Below the pieces are notes generated by a model. It was given only the letters and a program-made list of their open reading frames with translations, was not told where the DNA came from and did not search any database. A stretch of 5,321 bases of DNA from JAFDVL01 sp031371805 (lineage in GTDB: Bacteria > Acidobacteriota > Blastocatellia > RBC074). The position numbers and the translations under genes were made by a program. Below, in pieces: positions 4,272 to 5,321 of this stretch; within the stretch, counting starts at the first letter, position 1, and the number at the start of each line of letters is the position of its first letter. The DNA lies in assembly GCA_031371805.1 (NCBI GenBank), contig JANMKB010000050.1:1-5321 (forward strand), read 5' to 3'.

Positions 4272-5321
4272 ATGATCTACACTTTTTACTCTTTCAAAGG
4301 TGGCGTGGGCCGCTCTATGGCAATGGCAAATATTGCCGAAATTCTATGTCGCCGAGGGCTCAACGTTTTGATGGTGGACTTTGATTTAGAAGCCCCAGGG
4401 TTAGAACGCTTTTTCGATGTTGATGACGCAATTGTTAGGCCAAATAAGATACTGGAAAGAAGAGGTGTTATAGACTTGCTGTATTCATACAAGGAACTTT
4501 ACTCACTTCCACGCCCAGTTCCTAATGTTAAGCAAGAAGCTAAAGGAGATTCCCGCAACGATTTTCCCTCTTTCCCGATTGAACCACTAATCAATTTCGT
4601 TACCCCTATATATAAAAAATCTCCAAATCGTGGCAGCCTTTCTTTGATTTCTGCGGGCTTGAGAAAAAATGAAGAATTTGAAAGCTATGCCGCACGTGTG
4701 CGTAACTTTGATTGGGATGACTTTTACTCTAGTTGGGAGGGGGAAAGGTTTTTTGAATGGTTCCGCCTAGAAGCAGAAAAGATTGCAGACATAGTGTTAA
4801 TAGATAGCCGTACTGGCGTCACTGAAATGAGTGGTGTTTGTACTTATCAGCTTGCGGATATAGTCGTGATGTTTGTTGCGCCTAATCAGCAGAATTTAGA
4901 TGGTATATCTATGATGGCGCGTAGTCTTTCCAATCCCAGGCTAATTACCGAGGGCCGTAACAATCGTTCATTATCACTGCTCATTGTTCCCAGCCGTGTA
5001 GAAGATGGGGAAGCAAAGCTGCTGGATAGTTTTGCTAAACAATTTGAGCAAATGCTAGGTTGGTGCCCTTTCAATAAATTAGAGTATGAAAGAAATGCTT
5101 TCGTTGACCTTAAAATCCCGTACATTCCTTATTTTGCTTACATGGAAAATGTCGCTGTTCGCGAATCTGAGCGGGTGAGCGCAGCAGCTATGATAAGTGC
5201 GTATGAGCGCCTTACCATAACCCTTGCGCAACTAGAACCTCTAACTGGCCCATTGCGGGAATCATACCCACAATTCAAGAAAAGCCAGAAGAAATCAAAA
5301 ATCTTTCTTAGAGCGTGTTTT
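4272..5321 (+). CDS. ParA/MinD-like ATPase with KGGVGR variant P-loop (3' end outside window)
   Basis: This is a SIMIBI-class P-loop ATPase, open for 350 codons to the window edge. It begins MIYTFYSFKGGVGRS: the deviant Walker A motif occupies residues 9-15. The signature Lys9 is kept, but the usual P-loop Lys is Arg14, as in the group named KGGVGR-motif variant ATPases. A second motif, VDFDLEAPG (35-43), is the switch/A' region, and IVLIDSRTG (174-182) is the Walker B and switch II strand. VVMFVAPNQQNLDG (about 199-212) matches the later ParA-like strand and loop. An extra segment between residues about 60 and 165 (containing FDWDDFYSSWEGERFFEW) separates the motifs and is larger than in MinD. 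The protein should be cytoplasmic. ATG 4272 follows the preceding stop with no gap, and GGAAAG (4260-4265) inside the upstream gene is the ribosome site. Next to a TIR gene, it is probably the nucleotide-dependent switch of a conflict or signalling module; this is inference. Confidence 0.92.
   Translation, partial: MIYTFYSFKGGVGRSMAMANIAEILCRRGLNVLMVDFDLEAPGLERFFDVDDAIVRPNKILERRGVIDLLYSYKELYSLPRPVPNVKQEAKGDSRNDFPSFPIEPLINFVTPIYKKSPNRGSLSLISAGLRKNEEFESYAARVRNFDWDDFYSSWEGERFFEWFRLEAEKIADIVLIDSRTGVTEMSGVCTYQLADIVVMFVAPNQQNLDGISMMARSLSNPRLITEGRNNRSLSLLIVPSRVEDGEAKLLDSFAKQFEQMLGWCPFNKLEYERNAFVDLKIPYIPYFAYMENVAVRESERVSAAAMISAYERLTITLAQLEPLTGPLRESYPQFKKSQKKSKIFLRACF

Noticed and set aside
4886..5125. 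Minus-strand 79-aa frame inside the ATPase gene
   Set aside because: It lies wholly antisense to the conserved ATPase coding region and has no ribosome site or domain features.
2859..5321. One giant TIR-ATPase fusion, since the TIR gene and the ATPase gene are in the same frame
   Set aside because: The ATPase begins right after TAA with an ATG, a good upstream GGAAAG site and the standard MIYTFYSFKGGVGRS N-terminus, so it is a separate gene.

Overview
The window is a 5.3-kb bacterial fragment with no RNA gene, transposase or CRISPR array that I can see. It shows Shine-Dalgarno sites, Sec-type signal peptides, a CE15-type glucuronoyl esterase and a GlcG/HbpS-type secreted protein. These suggest a Gram-negative soil or plant-litter bacterium. 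The flavour of the hotdog, CE15 and KGGVGR-ATPase proteins would fit an Acidobacteriota-like host, but that is only an impression, because no phylogenetic marker is present.

Left part (1-2733): the last 20 codons of a plus-strand gene converge on, and overlap by 4 bp, a minus-strand gene for a double-hotdog (MaoC-like) protein (61-879). A 94-bp divergent spacer (880-973) carries a palindromic element. It separates the hotdog gene from a plus-strand pair: a secreted haem-degrading/GlcG-like protein (974-1462) overlapping by ATGA a secreted CE15 carbohydrate esterase (1459-2733). The esterase reading frame is cut by a single in-frame TAA at 1978-1980. Coding similarity resumes on the very next codon, so the gene looks like a nonsense-mutated pseudogene or an error or recoding site.

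Right part (2734-5321): after a 125-bp spacer the composition becomes clearly more AT-rich. A two-gene cassette follows that looks like an accessory or conflict module. Its first gene encodes a TIR domain fused to a long uncharacterised region (2859-4271), again interrupted by one in-frame TAA (3159-3161), inside the TIR domain just before its last strand and helix. Its second gene (4272 to the window edge) starts on the base after the first gene's stop. It encodes a ParA/MinD-like ATPase with the variant P-loop KGGVGRS. A TIR effector encoded directly before a KGGVGR ATPase is a plausible NTP-controlled defence or signalling pair: the ATPase would be the switch and the TIR protein the NAD-consuming or scaffolding effector. 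This role is inferred from domains and context only.

The main puzzle is that two unrelated neighbouring genes on the same strand, 1.2 kb apart, each carry exactly one in-frame TAA and no frameshift. Normal use of TAA as a terminator elsewhere in the window (hotdog gene; end of the TIR gene directly before the ATPase ATG) argues against wholesale reassignment. Gene decay, consensus errors or regulated readthrough remain open.
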